Assembly (NCBI GenBank): GCA_027604705.1
Contig: JADHYV010000007.1
Coordinates: forward strand, 389,005 to 453,004
DNA length: 64,000 nucleotides
Direction: 5' to 3'
From: Allomyces arbusculus
Lineage: Eukaryota; Blastocladiomycota; Blastocladiomycetes; Blastocladiales; Blastocladiaceae
Position 1 is the first letter of the stretch, and each line of letters opens with the position of its first letter. Made by a program: the position numbers and the translations under genes. The notes under the pieces are model-generated. The model saw only the letters and a list, made by a program, of their open reading frames with translations. It did not search any database and was not told the DNA's origin. Positions 42,771-54,061 of this stretch are shown here, piece by piece.

Positions 42771-44281
42771 TCACAAAAAGTACTGTCCAGCGCCGCGCGC
42801 CGGCGCGTCGCGGCGTTCTTCCGGCACGGCATGGAAAATGGTAAAGTTGGCCTCGGAGAACTCGAGCGTGTCGTCGACCTTCATGATGGCGGCGACGTTG
42901 CCACACCGGTAGCAGTAGTTGGGCGCCGACCAGACGGTGACGAGGTTCTCGTCCGGGAACATGAACTTGTACCCTTCCTGCACGAGCTGGTGCGCGCGCG
43001 CGATCATGGTCAGGTTGTTGATGTGCACAAACTGGAATGCGGTGGGTGGAAGTTAGAGCCGGTCGCTAAGGAGTGAGGGCGACGTGTGTGCGTATGGTAG
43101 TACCTCGGACGTGACTTTGGCGCCAAACAACCACCCGGCGCCGCGCGGTGAGACGGCCCACGTATCGGTCTCGTCTGGGTCCGACCACATCAAGTCTGGG
43201 AGGTACGAGCGCCACGCGTGAGTGGTTGCGCTCCACGTTCGCGGGGCTCGATGTGGACATTCTCAACGTACCGCAAAACGCGCCCTCGTGCGGTACTTCC
43301 TGGCACCGGTGGATCGTGCGAATTTGGTCGAGTGTGCGCACGTCGGGCGACAGACCGCCGTGCACGCAAAGCACGCGGCCGTCAATAATCTACGGCGAAA
43401 CGGCGAGTCAGTCAGTGCCGCGACGTGAGAAAATCAAGATGGTGGAGACATACTGCGCCGAGCGCGAGGAGGTCGAACACTTGGCAGCACTGCTTCCAGA
43501 CGTTGGCGTTACCATACTTGGTCTGGCACTCGTCTGCGAATAAAAGGAGTGAGCATGAGCGGGAGCGAATGGCAAGGGGAAAAGTAAGACTGAGAGCACC
43601 GACCGAAAAATCCGTAGACTTGCGTGATTTGTCGGCTCTCGTGGTTGCCGCGCAATAATGTGATCTTGTCTGGGTACCTAGTGTAGGAGACGAGCCAGTA
43701 ATCAGTGACCGATGAGGTGGAGAGCGCAGAGGACCCGCGGACACGTACTTGGCCTTGAGCACCATGAGCAGTGTCCACGACTCGAGCGAGTAGTAGCCCC
43801 GGTCGACAAAATCGCCCTATCACACCCGTGAGGAAGTGAGCAATCGCAAGACCGGCTCTCACCGGGCGCAAAGGAGCAAACGCACCATGAAAATGTAATT
43901 TGTTGATGGTACTTCGCCGCCGACGCGGAACAGCTCCATGAGATCGTAAAATTGGCCTACCATTCAAACGCGAATCAGCGGCAACGACGCGTTGGGCGCG
44001 ATCAAGGTGGAGAACGCAGAACGCACCGTGAATGTCGCCGCAAATTGTGACGGGTGCGCTCACCGGCTGGATGTTCGACTCTTCCATGAGCAGGCACTTG
44101 ACCTGTGCGACATGCGAACGCGGCAAGCCAAACACGACGATCAGAACACGGCGCCGTGGGAGGTGCGGCATCAACGACGGGCCCAAGCGAGCAGTACCAT
44201 TTCGCACAGCCGACGCATGTCGGCCTCGGCCAGGTACTGGCACTGCTTGATCTGCTCGAGCCACTCGTCGGGTCCTGCCAT
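42771..44281 (-). CDS. Serine/threonine phosphatase PP6/Sit4 catalytic subunit
   Basis: Nine exons on the minus strand: 44281-44198, 44102-44027, 43956-43886, 43816-43749, 43677-43604, 43533-43454, 43389-43272, 43195-43104, 43031-42771; 307 residues, the family length. Metal-binding and catalytic motifs are complete: [93 protein letters not shown] and [17 protein letters not shown] point to PP6/Sit4 rather than PP4 or PP2A. It ends in YFL, the tail that is carboxymethylated in this group. Sit4/PP6 acts with SAP-type subunits in cell-cycle and TOR signalling. It is the most intron-rich gene per length in the window. Confidence 0.94.
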
Positions 44282-45102
44282 GGCTGCTGAGGATGGTGGT
44301 GGTGGTGGTGGGGTTGCGACGCGACAGGTGCGTTCGGCCAAAAAAGAGAAAAGGGAGCGGGTGCCGAGTAGTCGACCTTGATCACCAAGGAGGGACGGGC
44401 GGAAACGGCGCGCGATGGGACTCGGCCGTCGTCAGAGGGCGTCGCGCAGGGCTGCACGCGGAAAAGGCCGTAGTCTCCGCGCGAATCCAATGGTACGGTC
44501 GCGTTGCCGAATTCGTGTGGCAATCAAATCGCGCAGGCACAGGCGTCGGCGCACAGCTTGCAGTTGGATGCTGTCGCGCGTGTCGGTCGGCGTCAGGGGG
44601 GCGGCGCAGCGTCGTCGAGGAGCCGCAGAGTGGTGGTGGCAGATCAGGAGCGTATTGCGCGTGGTGGGCGCGCGCCGAGGTGGCTGCAGCGTGGTGGACG
44701 AGCGCGGCAAGATGCCGTCGCGGCGCGCTCGTGCATGCTCCGCAAAGCAAGCGTTTTGCCTCGCAGCTGCAGTCTTTGTGCGCGCCGTGTCTCGCGCCAG
44801 CATCACGCGCCTGGACGTGACCGCGGTGCGCACCTGGCCAAGGGCGAGCCGGCAGGCGGCAGACGCCTCGCTGCGGCCACATGGGGCCCGATGCGAACGC
44901 GCGCGGTCGGTGACGGGGCTCAAGAGCGCGCAGATGATGCTACCGGGGCCATCACGCTGGGGGCTCAGGTTTGGTCCAGTTGCTCTTGTCTTCTTCTTGG
45001 AGGTCCACCAAGACGCGCCCGTGGCCCACGTTGCCAACCCTTCTCCGTCGACTTGCGACCCGGCGCACTTGCTCCCTCGACGACGACGCGCTACGAATAA
45101 GA
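44282..45102. other. Divergent intergenic region PP6/FAU1
   Basis: 821 bases upstream of PP6 (minus) and the cyclo-ligase (plus). GC-rich, with long open frames on both strands but no domain. Presumed promoters; nothing specific seen. Confidence 0.5.
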
Positions 45103-45822
45103 ATGACCTCCCCGACCGCCATTACCGCCGCCGCCATGACCGCCGCAACGTCCGCTGCCACGGCCACTGCACCCAAGGCCACCGTCTCGGCCGTCGTCAA
45201 GCAAAAGCGCGCGCTCCGCAAGCAGATCCGTGCCGCCCTCACAGCACAACCAGCCGACGCACGTACTCAAGCATCGCGCCAGATCGCCAAGCACCTGCTC
45301 GCGCTCCCGGCATGGCGGGCCGCGCACCACGTCGCCATTTTCCTCTCCATGGGGCACGAAGTCGATACGGCGCCGCTCGTTCAGGCGGCCTTTGACCAGG
45401 GCAAGCGCGTCTACGTGCCCGTGATCACGGGCCAGGCCATGGCCATGGTCCAGCTGCGCGACCAGACCGATTACGCGACGCTGCCCAAGGATGCGTGGGG
45501 CATTCCGACGCCGAGCGACCCAGAGAACCGCGTGCACGCTGGTCTCGGCGAAAACGAGGCCCTGCTTGACCTGGTCGTGACGCCGGGCGTCGCGTTTGAC
45601 CGCACGGGACGCCGGATCGGGTACGGCAAGGGTTACTTTGACCGGTTTTTCACCAGCAAGACCAACCTCGAGACGACGATGCGCGTCGCGGTCGCGTTCG
45701 CCGACGTGCAGCTCGTCGACGAGGTGCCGACCGAGGACCACGATTTGCGCGTGCATGCGATTGCGACGGACAAGGGCGTGATTGACTGCCGGAGTTCAGC
45801 GACGGCGTTGGGTTCGGCGTAA
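45103..45822 (+). CDS. FAU1: 5-formyltetrahydrofolate cyclo-ligase
   Basis: Single exon, 239 residues. The enzyme (MTHFS) uses ATP to turn 5-formyl-THF into 5,10-methenyl-THF, returning stored folate to one-carbon metabolism. Seen: KQKRALRKQIRAAL at the start of the domain, SMGHEVDT near the substrate pocket, LDLVVTPGVAFDRTGRRIG and the ATP-binding GYGKGYFDRF, then DHDLRVHAIATDKGVI at the end. About 25 Ala/Thr-rich residues precede the domain and might be a weak mitochondrial presequence. The ATG at 45103 is the first in frame near the domain; the frame is open further upstream without similarity. Confidence 0.93.
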   Translation: MTSPTAITAAAMTAATSAATATAPKATVSAVVKQKRALRKQIRAALTAQPADARTQASRQIAKHLLALPAWRAAHHVAIFLSMGHEVDTAPLVQAAFDQGKRVYVPVITGQAMAMVQLRDQTDYATLPKDAWGIPTPSDPENRVHAGLGENEALLDLVVTPGVAFDRTGRRIGYGKGYFDRFFTSKTNLETTMRVAVAFADVQLVDEVPTEDHDLRVHAIATDKGVIDCRSSATALGSA

Positions 45823-45908
45823 GCAAATGGTTTCGCGCGTGCCTCCAGTTTTGCCACTCTCGATTATTCGCTTTCCTCTGGATGTGTCGAGCGCCTGTAA
45901 TAGCTTGT

Positions 45909-45914
45909 AATAAA
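45909..45914 (+). terminator. Poly(A) signal of FAU1
   Basis: AATAAA 87 bases after the FAU1 stop codon. Confidence 0.45.
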
Positions 45915-46274
45915 TACTTTCGATGACGCTCCATCCTTTTTGCTTCAGCTAGGCTCAAGAAAGAGCACTCGCTTCGTCAAATCGTCGTGGTGACTCGCAA
46001 ACTGAAGACTTCACAAGGCCAAAAGCCGCGGCAGTTTACGCGACACAACAGGTACCGCTCAACGCAATCTCCACCAACTAACGGTTCTGACAACCATCGC
46101 GTTCGCCCAAACCGTTCTCACCAAGCTGTAATCCAGCACGCTGGTATCGCGACCGCTCCCGCCACCACCACAGAGCCATGGCCAACCTGCCACATTCGAC
46201 GCACGCTGGCAACCCGGCGCACCCGGCCGCGACGACAACCGCCACGGAGCAACCGCTGGATCCTCCGGGCCACG

Positions 46275-46479
46275 ATGCAGCGCGCAACGATGTCGCTCGA
46301 GGATGCGTTCAAGATGCACCGCAACGCGAATGATCTCATGATGTTTGGGTATGATTCGTTTCCATTCGAGAAGATCAGTCTCAAGCAGTGGAACTCATTC
46401 TCCTTCATTCACATTGACGACTCACATTGACGACTACAGGATCAAGGTCTACAACGCGACGGTCGGGAACGCGTACTGA
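46275..46479 (+). CDS. Possible two-exon small protein (37 residues)
   Basis: Weak candidate. Exon 46275-46348 reads MQRATMSLEDAFKMHRNAND and on to MMFG; a donor GTATGA and an acceptor CTACAG (46349-46439, 91 nt) join in phase 2 to IKVYNATVGNAY and a stop. The residue mix looks more protein-like than neighbouring frames and the intron signals are acceptable. No family is recognised, an overlapping frame starts at 46178 (MANLPHSTH...), and the region is otherwise non-coding in character. Confidence 0.2.
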
Positions 46480-47520
46480 CGATGCGGTCGTGGCTGAACC
46501 TGATGACGATGACCGTGGGTGTTCTGGACTGTTGCCGCCACGATACCAGTTTGCACCTTGACCGCGGCGGCACGACCACCAGGAAGGGTTCGAATCCTTT
46601 GTTCATTTTTCGGGTGTAACGCTTTCATATCTTTCGGCGTGACATCTTTTGCGGCGGCCCAGGGCCGCAGGACGAGAAGAAAATGAATTCGCTTTGGCTG
46701 CCTGCGGATCATTTGGAAAGCATAACAAGCGTAAACCATGCGGAACACGCTATTCTCCACCCGTTCCCGACGAGAACTGCTGGCAGACTAAGGGTACCTA
46801 GGCAAACGTCAGCAAAGAGCCAGTCGCAGCGACACTTAGGGCAGCCACAATAGCATAGACCGCTCAAGTTCATGCATGAACATGAGCCAAGCATGTGTGA
46901 GACGGAGCAGAGCGTTCCACTCCATTGATCCGACAAATCTGATTTTGAGTACGAGCACTGTGAACGGCGCGCTTCGCCAGCGTCGAAGCGATACATTCAT
47001 GAATGCATTCAATATAACACGAGATTCTTGGCGCGACTTTCCAGGTGCTTGGGCGAAGGTCCTGACCATAACCATCAGAGGTTCCCGGCCCACCGAAACA
47101 GGCAGTCTGGACGTTGATCCGCAATCATGCCATGGCGCATCCTGCCGATTACCCTGAACATATCCCCCAGTCGCTCACATGCATGTTGGCCGCTGCCCGT
47201 GGTGATGCTGACGCTCTGTTAGGCCCGCCTCATGCTTCAGAAGGCGCATGGCTCAATTAAACCAACAAGATACCGAACCTGGTCTGTCGCTGTAGCATAC
47301 GGCTCTGCCGACCGTGCTCAACGGCTTCTCACCGGGGGGAGGGGGGGACCCGGCCGGCGGCCAATGCGGCTGTGTTGGCGCGGCGAGAAATGACAAAAGC
47401 ATCAAATTTCCGCTGTTGGTTGTTGCTTAATTGAGTTTGATGCTTCATGTTTGGTGCTCATGTTGATGCTGGTCGATGCATTTCGTGCCGTCTGCCAACT
47501 GTCGCTGACAGTTGCTTCTC

Positions 47521-48897
47521 ATGTTCATTAACACTTCGAGGCGCCTCGCCCCATCCTCCCCACGCACTCGCAACTTGCTGCACTGCACGCGCGGGTCCCG
47601 ACCATCCATGCCGCCGCCAAACGCCGCCCGGTCCGGCGCGCCGGTCGATCATGCCCCGGCCAAGCCCGCACTGATCACGCGCAACAACAGCAACACTCCC
47701 ACCATCAACTCGGCACCCTGCGATCCCGACACCGACCCCGCCCCACCGCTGACCTCGGCACACCTCTTCGCCGCGGCCCCACCACGCACCGCCCCACCCA
47801 GCACCCTCCTCGCGGCCTCCTCCGCGGTCGCGCGGCTTGTGGCCGCCGTGACCGCCGCACCCGTCGCCACCGTCCGGCCCGTCGTTCGCGCCGTGCACGC
47901 GCCCGCGGACCTTCCCGTGGACGCCCTGTGCGCGCCCGTGAACGACGCCGTCGCCCCACCCGGCGCAGTCCTTGCGGGGGACCCGGATTTCGTTGGCGAG
48001 AACGACGGCGCGGGGAAAGCCGCCGTCGATGCGGCCGTCGAGGAGCTGCGTGCCGTGCTCGGCGTGTGCGCGACGCTGCCCGCGGACTTGCGCGAAGTCG
48101 TGTGGCCGTGGCTACTGGCGGTCTTGCGCGCGGTCGATGCACGACACGACTTGCGCGCCGATTCCGACTCCCACGAGGACCAAGTCGACGACCCTGGCCA
48201 AGCCGAATGCGAGGAAGATGTCGCCGCGCTCGCCTCCGCGTCCATCGCCAACCTCTCCGGCCGCGCCGCCGCGTCCGGCGCCGGCGCGCAGCACTGGCAC
48301 TTCCCCGGGACTCCCATTCACCTGACCATCGCGGAAGCCTCGCTCGCACAGGCCGAGCTGGGTTGCGTGACGTGGGGTTCGGGCGCGGTCCTTGCTGCGC
48401 TCCTTGCGAACCAAACCATCCCGATCCGCCCGAACGCGAGGGTTCTGGAATTGGGATCGGGCACGGGGGTCGCGGGCCTGGTCGCTGCGCGGTTTGCTGA
48501 GAACATGACGTTGACCGACGGCCACGTCGGGGTCGTGAAAGTACTCGCGGAGAACGCGGCGAGTAACGCGCCCCATGCGCGAGTCGCGCAGTTTGATTGG
48601 AATTGGGCGCTCAATGGGGATGACCGTGCGGCGGAGTTCAGGGGGTGTGCGGACGTGGTACTCGCGGCAGACGTGATTTACGAGCCGGCTGCGGTCGCGC
48701 CATTTGCAGCGGCGGTGAAGGCCGCGTGTGCGAATGAGGGGGCCGAGGTGGTGGTGGTACTGCCGATGCGTGTGCGGTACGCACACGAGGTGCACTTGTT
48801 TGAAGAGGCGATGCGGTGGATGATTGTGGACGAGCGCGTGGTCGCGCTCGATGGCGGGTATTATAAAGTGTATGCGAACCATGCGCTCAAGTGGTAA
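47521..48897 (+). CDS. Protein-lysine methyltransferase (METTL21/EEF2KMT family)
   Basis: Single exon, 458 residues from the ATG at 47521; the in-frame ATG at 47608 is an equally possible start. The C-terminal half is a seven-strand methyltransferase of the lysine type (Methyltransf_16): GCVTWGSGAVLAALL, SAM-binding VLELGSGTGVAGLVAA, then MTLTDG, NAASNAP, QFDWNW and VVLAADVIYEP (the family's D-x-x-Y/F motif region), and a Met/Arg/Tyr-rich end. The first 250 residues are Ala/Pro/Asp-rich with PADLREVVWPWLLAVL as one likely helix. Family members methylate lysines of eEF2, HSP70s or VCP; a long N-terminal part resembles EEF2KMT (FAM86), but the substrate cannot be told. Confidence 0.82.
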   Translation: MFINTSRRLAPSSPRTRNLLHCTRGSRPSMPPPNAARSGAPVDHAPAKPALITRNNSNTPTINSAPCDPDTDPAPPLTSAHLFAAAPPRTAPPSTLLAASSAVARLVAAVTAAPVATVRPVVRAVHAPADLPVDALCAPVNDAVAPPGAVLAGDPDFVGENDGAGKAAVDAAVEELRAVLGVCATLPADLREVVWPWLLAVLRAVDARHDLRADSDSHEDQVDDPGQAECEEDVAALASASIANLSGRAAASGAGAQHWHFPGTPIHLTIAEASLAQAELGCVTWGSGAVLAALLANQTIPIRPNARVLELGSGTGVAGLVAARFAENMTLTDGHVGVVKVLAENAASNAPHARVAQFDWNWALNGDDRAAEFRGCADVVLAADVIYEPAAVAPFAAAVKAACANEGAEVVVVLPMRVRYAHEVHLFEEAMRWMIVDERVVALDGGYYKVYANHALKW

Positions 48898-48925
48898 GGA
48901 GATGTTTTGGGCTGCGCGAGAATGA

Positions 48926-48931
48926 AATAAA
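48926..48931 (+). terminator. Poly(A) signal of the methyltransferase gene
   Basis: AATAAA 29 bases after the stop at 48897, in the 197-base convergent space before the next minus-strand gene. Confidence 0.45.
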
Positions 48932-49094
48932 AGTTGTGGGTGGGGTGCCGCCGGATGGCCAACGTCGTCTTTGTTCATATTTAGCAGTCGCTCCGCGACC
49001 CCTCTGCCCGCCACCAGAGCGCACCGGAAACCGTCTCCACTGGCGCGCCTTTCCTTCCTGCCTCCGCGACGAGTGTAGCAGATCCTCCCCCCGC

Positions 49095-52000
49095 TTACGG
49101 CGCCTCCGCGGCCACGCTCTCACCCTCGCCCACCGCATCCTCCTGGCCCACCCCCTCCACCGGCGCCGGCGCAAACGGATCAAACGCGGCGTCGTCCTCA
49201 GCATGCCCCCGCTGCGGCACCATAGGGGCGCGCCACGCCGACGCGGCGGCGGCCGTCGCATACGCGTGCGCCCACGCCGCGGCCGCGGCGGCGGCCTCGT
49301 CATCGTGCGCCCAAGCGTCATGGTCGTGGCCGGCCGCCGCGTTCCCCCACGCGTCCGCCGCACGGGCATGGTCATGCGCCCATGCGTCGACCCCGTGCGT
49401 CGCCGACCACGGCGCCGGGTACGCGTACCCCGCCGCCGTCGCCGCCGCCGCTGCTGCTGTCGCTGCTGATGGTCGGCGGCACGGCAGTGCCGCACTTGCC
49501 GCCGGGGCGGTCGGCCATCCGTGGTGGTGCCGCCGCGCGACCGCGTGCGCGTGCAGCGCGGCCCATGCGGGGATCGCCGTCGGCGCGGGCGCAGCTGCGG
49601 GGTAAGCGGCCGCGTACGCATGAAGCGGCCGCGCGCCGACGGGGCCGTACTTGGACGCGGTCCACGGAAGGTGGTGGTGCCGCGCAGTGCCGGTGGTCGT
49701 CCATGGCCGCGGCGGGGACGTGACGGTCGGATACGGCACGGCCGGGGTCGGGGTCCCACTCAGGTCGCTGTCGTTGTCGTGGTCGAGGTCGGAGGTGGGC
49801 GAGGTGGAAGAGGTGGGCGCGTATGTTGGGGTGGTAGTGGTGGTCGCGGGGTGGAAGGAAGTCTGGTGGAAAACAGATGCGAGAAAGGTTAGAATTCGCG
49901 GGATTGAGCATCAGACGAGCAAATTCAAATTGTACCATCGTCTCACCCGCCGCCGTCCCCGCCTCCACAAGCGACGCGCCGTGCGACCGCCCTCCCACAT
50001 CCTCGACATTCGCCGCGCCCGGCGTATACTCGCCCTCCGTCTCCACTCCCGCCAAATGCGCCCGCGCAAACACCTCCCCCGGCACATGCTGCGCCAGATC
50101 AACCCCCGCGTACCCTCCCCCGTACCCTCCGCCCTCCACCAACAGCGGACTTACTCTGGGCTTCCCACCCGCATACTCGACCCCCGGCGACCCCACCGCC
50201 GCGGCTGCCGCCGCCGCCGCCGCATGAAACCGGCGCTGATGGTCGACCATCGCCTGCAACATCCGCTGCGCGGCGGCAGCAGCCGCCGTGTCCGGCGCGG
50301 GCGCGGGGAGGTAGGCCGTGTAGGGGTCGTGCGGCCGGAAGGCCGCGTAGGCGTCGTGGTGCTGCTGGTGCGGGTCGTATCCGAACGGCGCGGCGGAGGC
50401 CGTGGCGGGGTTGTGGTAGGACGCGTCGTGCATGTACTCGTCGTGGTACGGGTGGTGCGGCGGCGCGTACCAGTCGTGCGAGGTCGCGGCAGCAGCGGTG
50501 ACGGCGGCCGTGGCAACGGCGGGATCGTGCGTATTGCCGCCGAGGAGGAACCGCACCGGTTGGTCGAGGTCGAGGCCGGAGAACGGGCTCCATGATTGCG
50601 ACCGACCGCGCAGGGCAGCGGCCGCGGCCGCGGCGGTGGTGCCTGCGGGGACGACCGGCGAAACGACCGCTGCGACCCCGGGTGCAGCGGCGGGGGCGGG
50701 CGGGGACGGCCTTGTCGCTGTTGCCATGGCAGTGGCATTCGTCGGCCGCGGGACTGGACCCGGCACCACCGGACTCTGTTCAGCGACCGTCGGCGTCGTC
50801 GGAACCGTCGCGGCACGCGCCGTACGGACGTCGCCCGTCACAAGCGCACGGTCCACGCGCAGAGGCGCCGGCGCGGGCGCCGGCGCGCGTTCGGCCGGTT
50901 GCGGCTGCGGCTGCGGCGGTGGTGGGGACGGCGACGGCGCGAGCGACGGGAACGGTTCGAGGTCGGCGCGCGGTGGGGTGCGGTGTGCGGTGGGCCGCAA
51001 CCGCGGGTCGACGGGCGCGGTATCGTGCACGACGTCGGCGGCAGGCATGCCCGGCACCTTCGCGGGCGTGGATGACGCGATCGTCGCGTCGCATGCCGTC
51101 ACACGCTCCTTGACGGGAGCGACGTCGGCCATGGCACGCGCGCGCGACGGGCGAACGCGGCCGGAAGGCGCGGCCGGCACCGATACGGGAGTGGGCACGG
51201 GGGCAGGCACTGGAGCGGATTCAACGCGAGCCAACGCGTCCTGGTCCATACGCGCCGCAGCTGGCACCGATGGCGAGGCGACGGCAAGGTCCTCGACGAG
51301 CGGTGTGCGCAGTTCCAGGGCCTGGCGCACGTCGGGCACCGGTGGCGACGCGCTATGATCCGGCGCGGTATTCGAGGCCTGGGATTGCGGTTGCTGCTCC
51401 CGCGTCATTGCCGCGACGGGCGTCGTCGTCATCGCTGTCGTCGTCTTGGCCGCAACAGGCAATGCAGGAGCTGCCTGCACGGCGGGCGGGGGCGTCGGTG
51501 TCGGCGTCAGCGTCGGCGTTGGCGTCGGCGTCGGTGCCGCACCCACCACCACTGGCGGCACGATCTGCGGCGGCTTATGCGCGCGTCCCGCTTTACCGCG
51601 CGACCGCCGTTTCCCGCCCGTCGGTTTCGTCGGCACAGGCACTGCCGCGGGCGCGCTGGTCGGCCGGGGCGCGACGGGCGGCGGTTTCACGTCGCGCCTT
51701 GTCTCACCGGCATCAGCACGTGCAGCTGGCGCTGGTCCTGGCGGAGGTGGGGTGCGTGCTGCAGCGGCCGCGGTGCGTCCCGGATCAGGCGCCTGCGGCG
51801 GTTGCACCGGCGGCGTACGCCCAGTCTTGGCCAAGGTCGTGGATACGAGGTCAGGCGGGCGCGCAGTCGCAACAGGAGCACTGGTGCGCGATATGACGGG
51901 CGCGCTGGGACTGCTGCGCGTCGCGAGCAGTTCGGGCGGCGCGGGCGGTGCCGCGGGGACCGCAGGATCCGGAGCACCGTGGTGGTCGACGTGCATCGGG

Positions 52001-52647
52001 AACGGTGTCGCCGACGGCCACCACCCGCCCGGTAAAACGACTGTTGCGGGAGCGTGCGCGGTATTCGGCTCACTGCCGCCATCACAAAGTACTTTCCACG
52101 GCCCGTGGTCGTCCGAATCCTCGTCACTGCCGGACCGCGCGATTGGGAGCACCGGTCGCTTGGCCTTACTGCTACTGTCCAGCGGCCAGCCGCGGTCTCC
52201 GGTCGGGTCCGGTCTCTGCGCGCGTCCTCCCGCGCTTGTCGTAGTCCCTCGTGTCGTGCCACGTGCGCGCGGCGACCCGCGCGCGCCGACCGGTCTCCCC
52301 TTCTCCTTCCCGCCGCGTGCGGCCTCGGCGCCAGCGACCCCGTCGTCGTCGTCGGTAACCATCGCGTAGTTTGGATTGGGCGAGGCGACGGCGCGCACGA
52401 GCGCGGCCACGTGCCGGAACACCAACAACACGAGCGACGCGGCGAGCGCGAGCATCGCCGCCGCGATCATGATCAGGAGCGGGTGCACGTGCGCGGTCAC
52501 GGTCGAGAGGACGGGTACTGCCGCATTCGCCGGGTCGGCCGACGACGTGCGGTGGTGGTGGTGGTGGTGGTGGTGGTGCGGTACCGGGGACGCCGGCGGG
52601 GCGGCCACGCGGGCCGCGGCCTCGTCAGGCACCGTCGAGCCGGTCAT
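49095..52647 (-). CDS. Large Ala/Pro/His-rich membrane-anchored protein
   Basis: Two exons on the minus strand, 52647-49936 and 49862-49095, 1,159 residues. The intron (GTACAA...CACCAG, 73 nt, with TTCTAAC branch-like site) joins in phase 0 and moves from a frame that turns Arg-rich to one that stays Ala/His/Trp-rich with Asp. Residues 24-32 are nine His; one membrane span lies at about 56-78; then about 1,000 residues of low complexity: a (TP)n stretch, many Ala/Pro blocks, His/Tyr-rich sequence near 720-800 (HHPYHDEYMHDASYHNP), and repeated A-W-A-H-D motifs near the end. No enzyme domain is visible. The frame is open upstream of 52647 without a better start. It may be a type I/III anchored, mostly disordered protein; function unknown. 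Confidence 0.65.
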
Positions 52648-53879
52648 GATGATGGATGGTTGGATTGGTGCGTGCGGGGGGAGGCGTCTAGAATCCGGGT
52701 GCAGAGAGGAGAGCGTGAATGAAGGGACGGGACGGTGGAGGGGAGGAGATGCTGACGACGACAACGATCTGCCTCGCGCGCGAAATGACTGCATGGCGCG
52801 CACGCCGTCAACCCCGCCGCGCCTTCCCCGCGCAGCAACAGCGCACGGCCTGCGTCCGTGCGGTGCGCCGGCCGCATCGACCAGTTGCCGTTGCTGCGGG
52901 GGTGGCCGAGCGGGCGCGCAGCAGCGGGCCAATCGTGTGCTGCTCCCCCCGGCGTGAGGACGGGCACCGCCAACAATCAACGACGGCGCGGCCGCTGCAC
53001 CCAGCCCGTCGCCAAGTGTCGCGCGGCCCACGATTCGCGCGCCGCTCGTCGATCGTCGGGGTGCCAGTCCAGCCCGGCCGTCACCGTCATGACCATGAGC
53101 TGGTGCAACGTGGTGGTTGACGGCTCGAGGCCAGCGGTCGACCGAGGTTCCTTCCTGCCCTTGGAAATTGCCGCGGTGACTGACGCGGAACGGCGCGCGC
53201 ACCACGTCGTACACGGAGCAAGGCCGGCTGGCGTGATCTGCGGCCGGCGCGCAGAGGTGCACCGCGTGTGCGCACGCATGATCCAGGGGCTCCGTCCCGA
53301 CCGCAGGGCCCTCAGCCGAGGGAGATCGCGGTATGCATGGGGGCGGCCGCCGTCGGTCGGTTGCGGGGTCGGGTCAATCGGCGAGCACGTACGGGCCGGC
53401 GTCGTGCTTGCAGGTTGGTCGAGAGAGTCGGTTGCGATGCAAACGGTGCCGGTCGTTTGTTGGTTCGGTCGGCGCCGGTCGCGGTGGCGGTCCTAGGTTG
53501 GCCGGGCCGGCGCGGATGCTGCAAGTGGCCGCGTGCGGGCAAGGCCGGGGGTCTTTGTCGTGGTCGAGGACGTCGGCCGGATGCAGGTGGCGACCAAGTC
53601 GGCGACGAGAGGTTGTTGTGTTGATCTGCGTTTGGCTGGTGGATCGCTGTTCCGGGCTGGCAGCGTTGCACAAAGAATGGAAAAGACTCGACGAGCGAGC
53701 GGCGAATTGCAAGGCGAAAGAACGCGTAAGCCGCGGCTCGGGACCCAGGAAGATGACGTTGTGCGTTGTCGGCCGTGGCTGCGGTGCGGTGGACCACGCG
53801 CACGTGCTGCACATGAGGCGCTCACAGAAGCATCGCGGTCTTCGCGCTTTCCAGCCGGCGGCAGGGCCGGCCCGCTGCT

Positions 53880-53911
<32 letters not shown>

Positions 53912-54061
53912 CGCCCGCCGACGCTATTTGCGCGCGATCCGACTGACTGCACCACGCCCTCGCGCCTTCCCTGCGGCGCGCGGGGCCCCTGATCCCGCGA
54001 GCTGCCGCGTCCGTGCGCACGCTGCCAATCCAGCTCGAGTTGCCGCCGACCTGCAACCACC
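52648..54061. other. Divergent intergenic region between two large genes
   Basis: 1.4 kb upstream of the His-rich protein gene (minus) and the acidic protein gene (plus). Very GC-rich, so long open frames occur on both strands, but none has a domain or a convincing exon pattern. Confidence 0.45.

Larger units (their letters stand above)
45823..47520. other. Long intergenic region, AT-richer
   Basis: 1.7 kb without a convincing gene. It holds the poly(A) signal of FAU1 (45909), one weak small-gene candidate (46275-46479) and a G-rich stretch near 47,334-47,347. Short frames on the minus strand at 46.4-47.1 kb have no domain. Confidence 0.45.

Noticed and set aside
46178-46335. Short open frame MANLPHSTH... 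in a good ATG context
   Set aside because: About 50 residues of low complexity, no family, and it conflicts with an equally weak overlapping candidate.
46535-46615. tRNA-like T-arm (gggttcgaatcc)
   Set aside because: The T-stem pairs, but no D-arm, anticodon arm or matching acceptor strand is found upstream.
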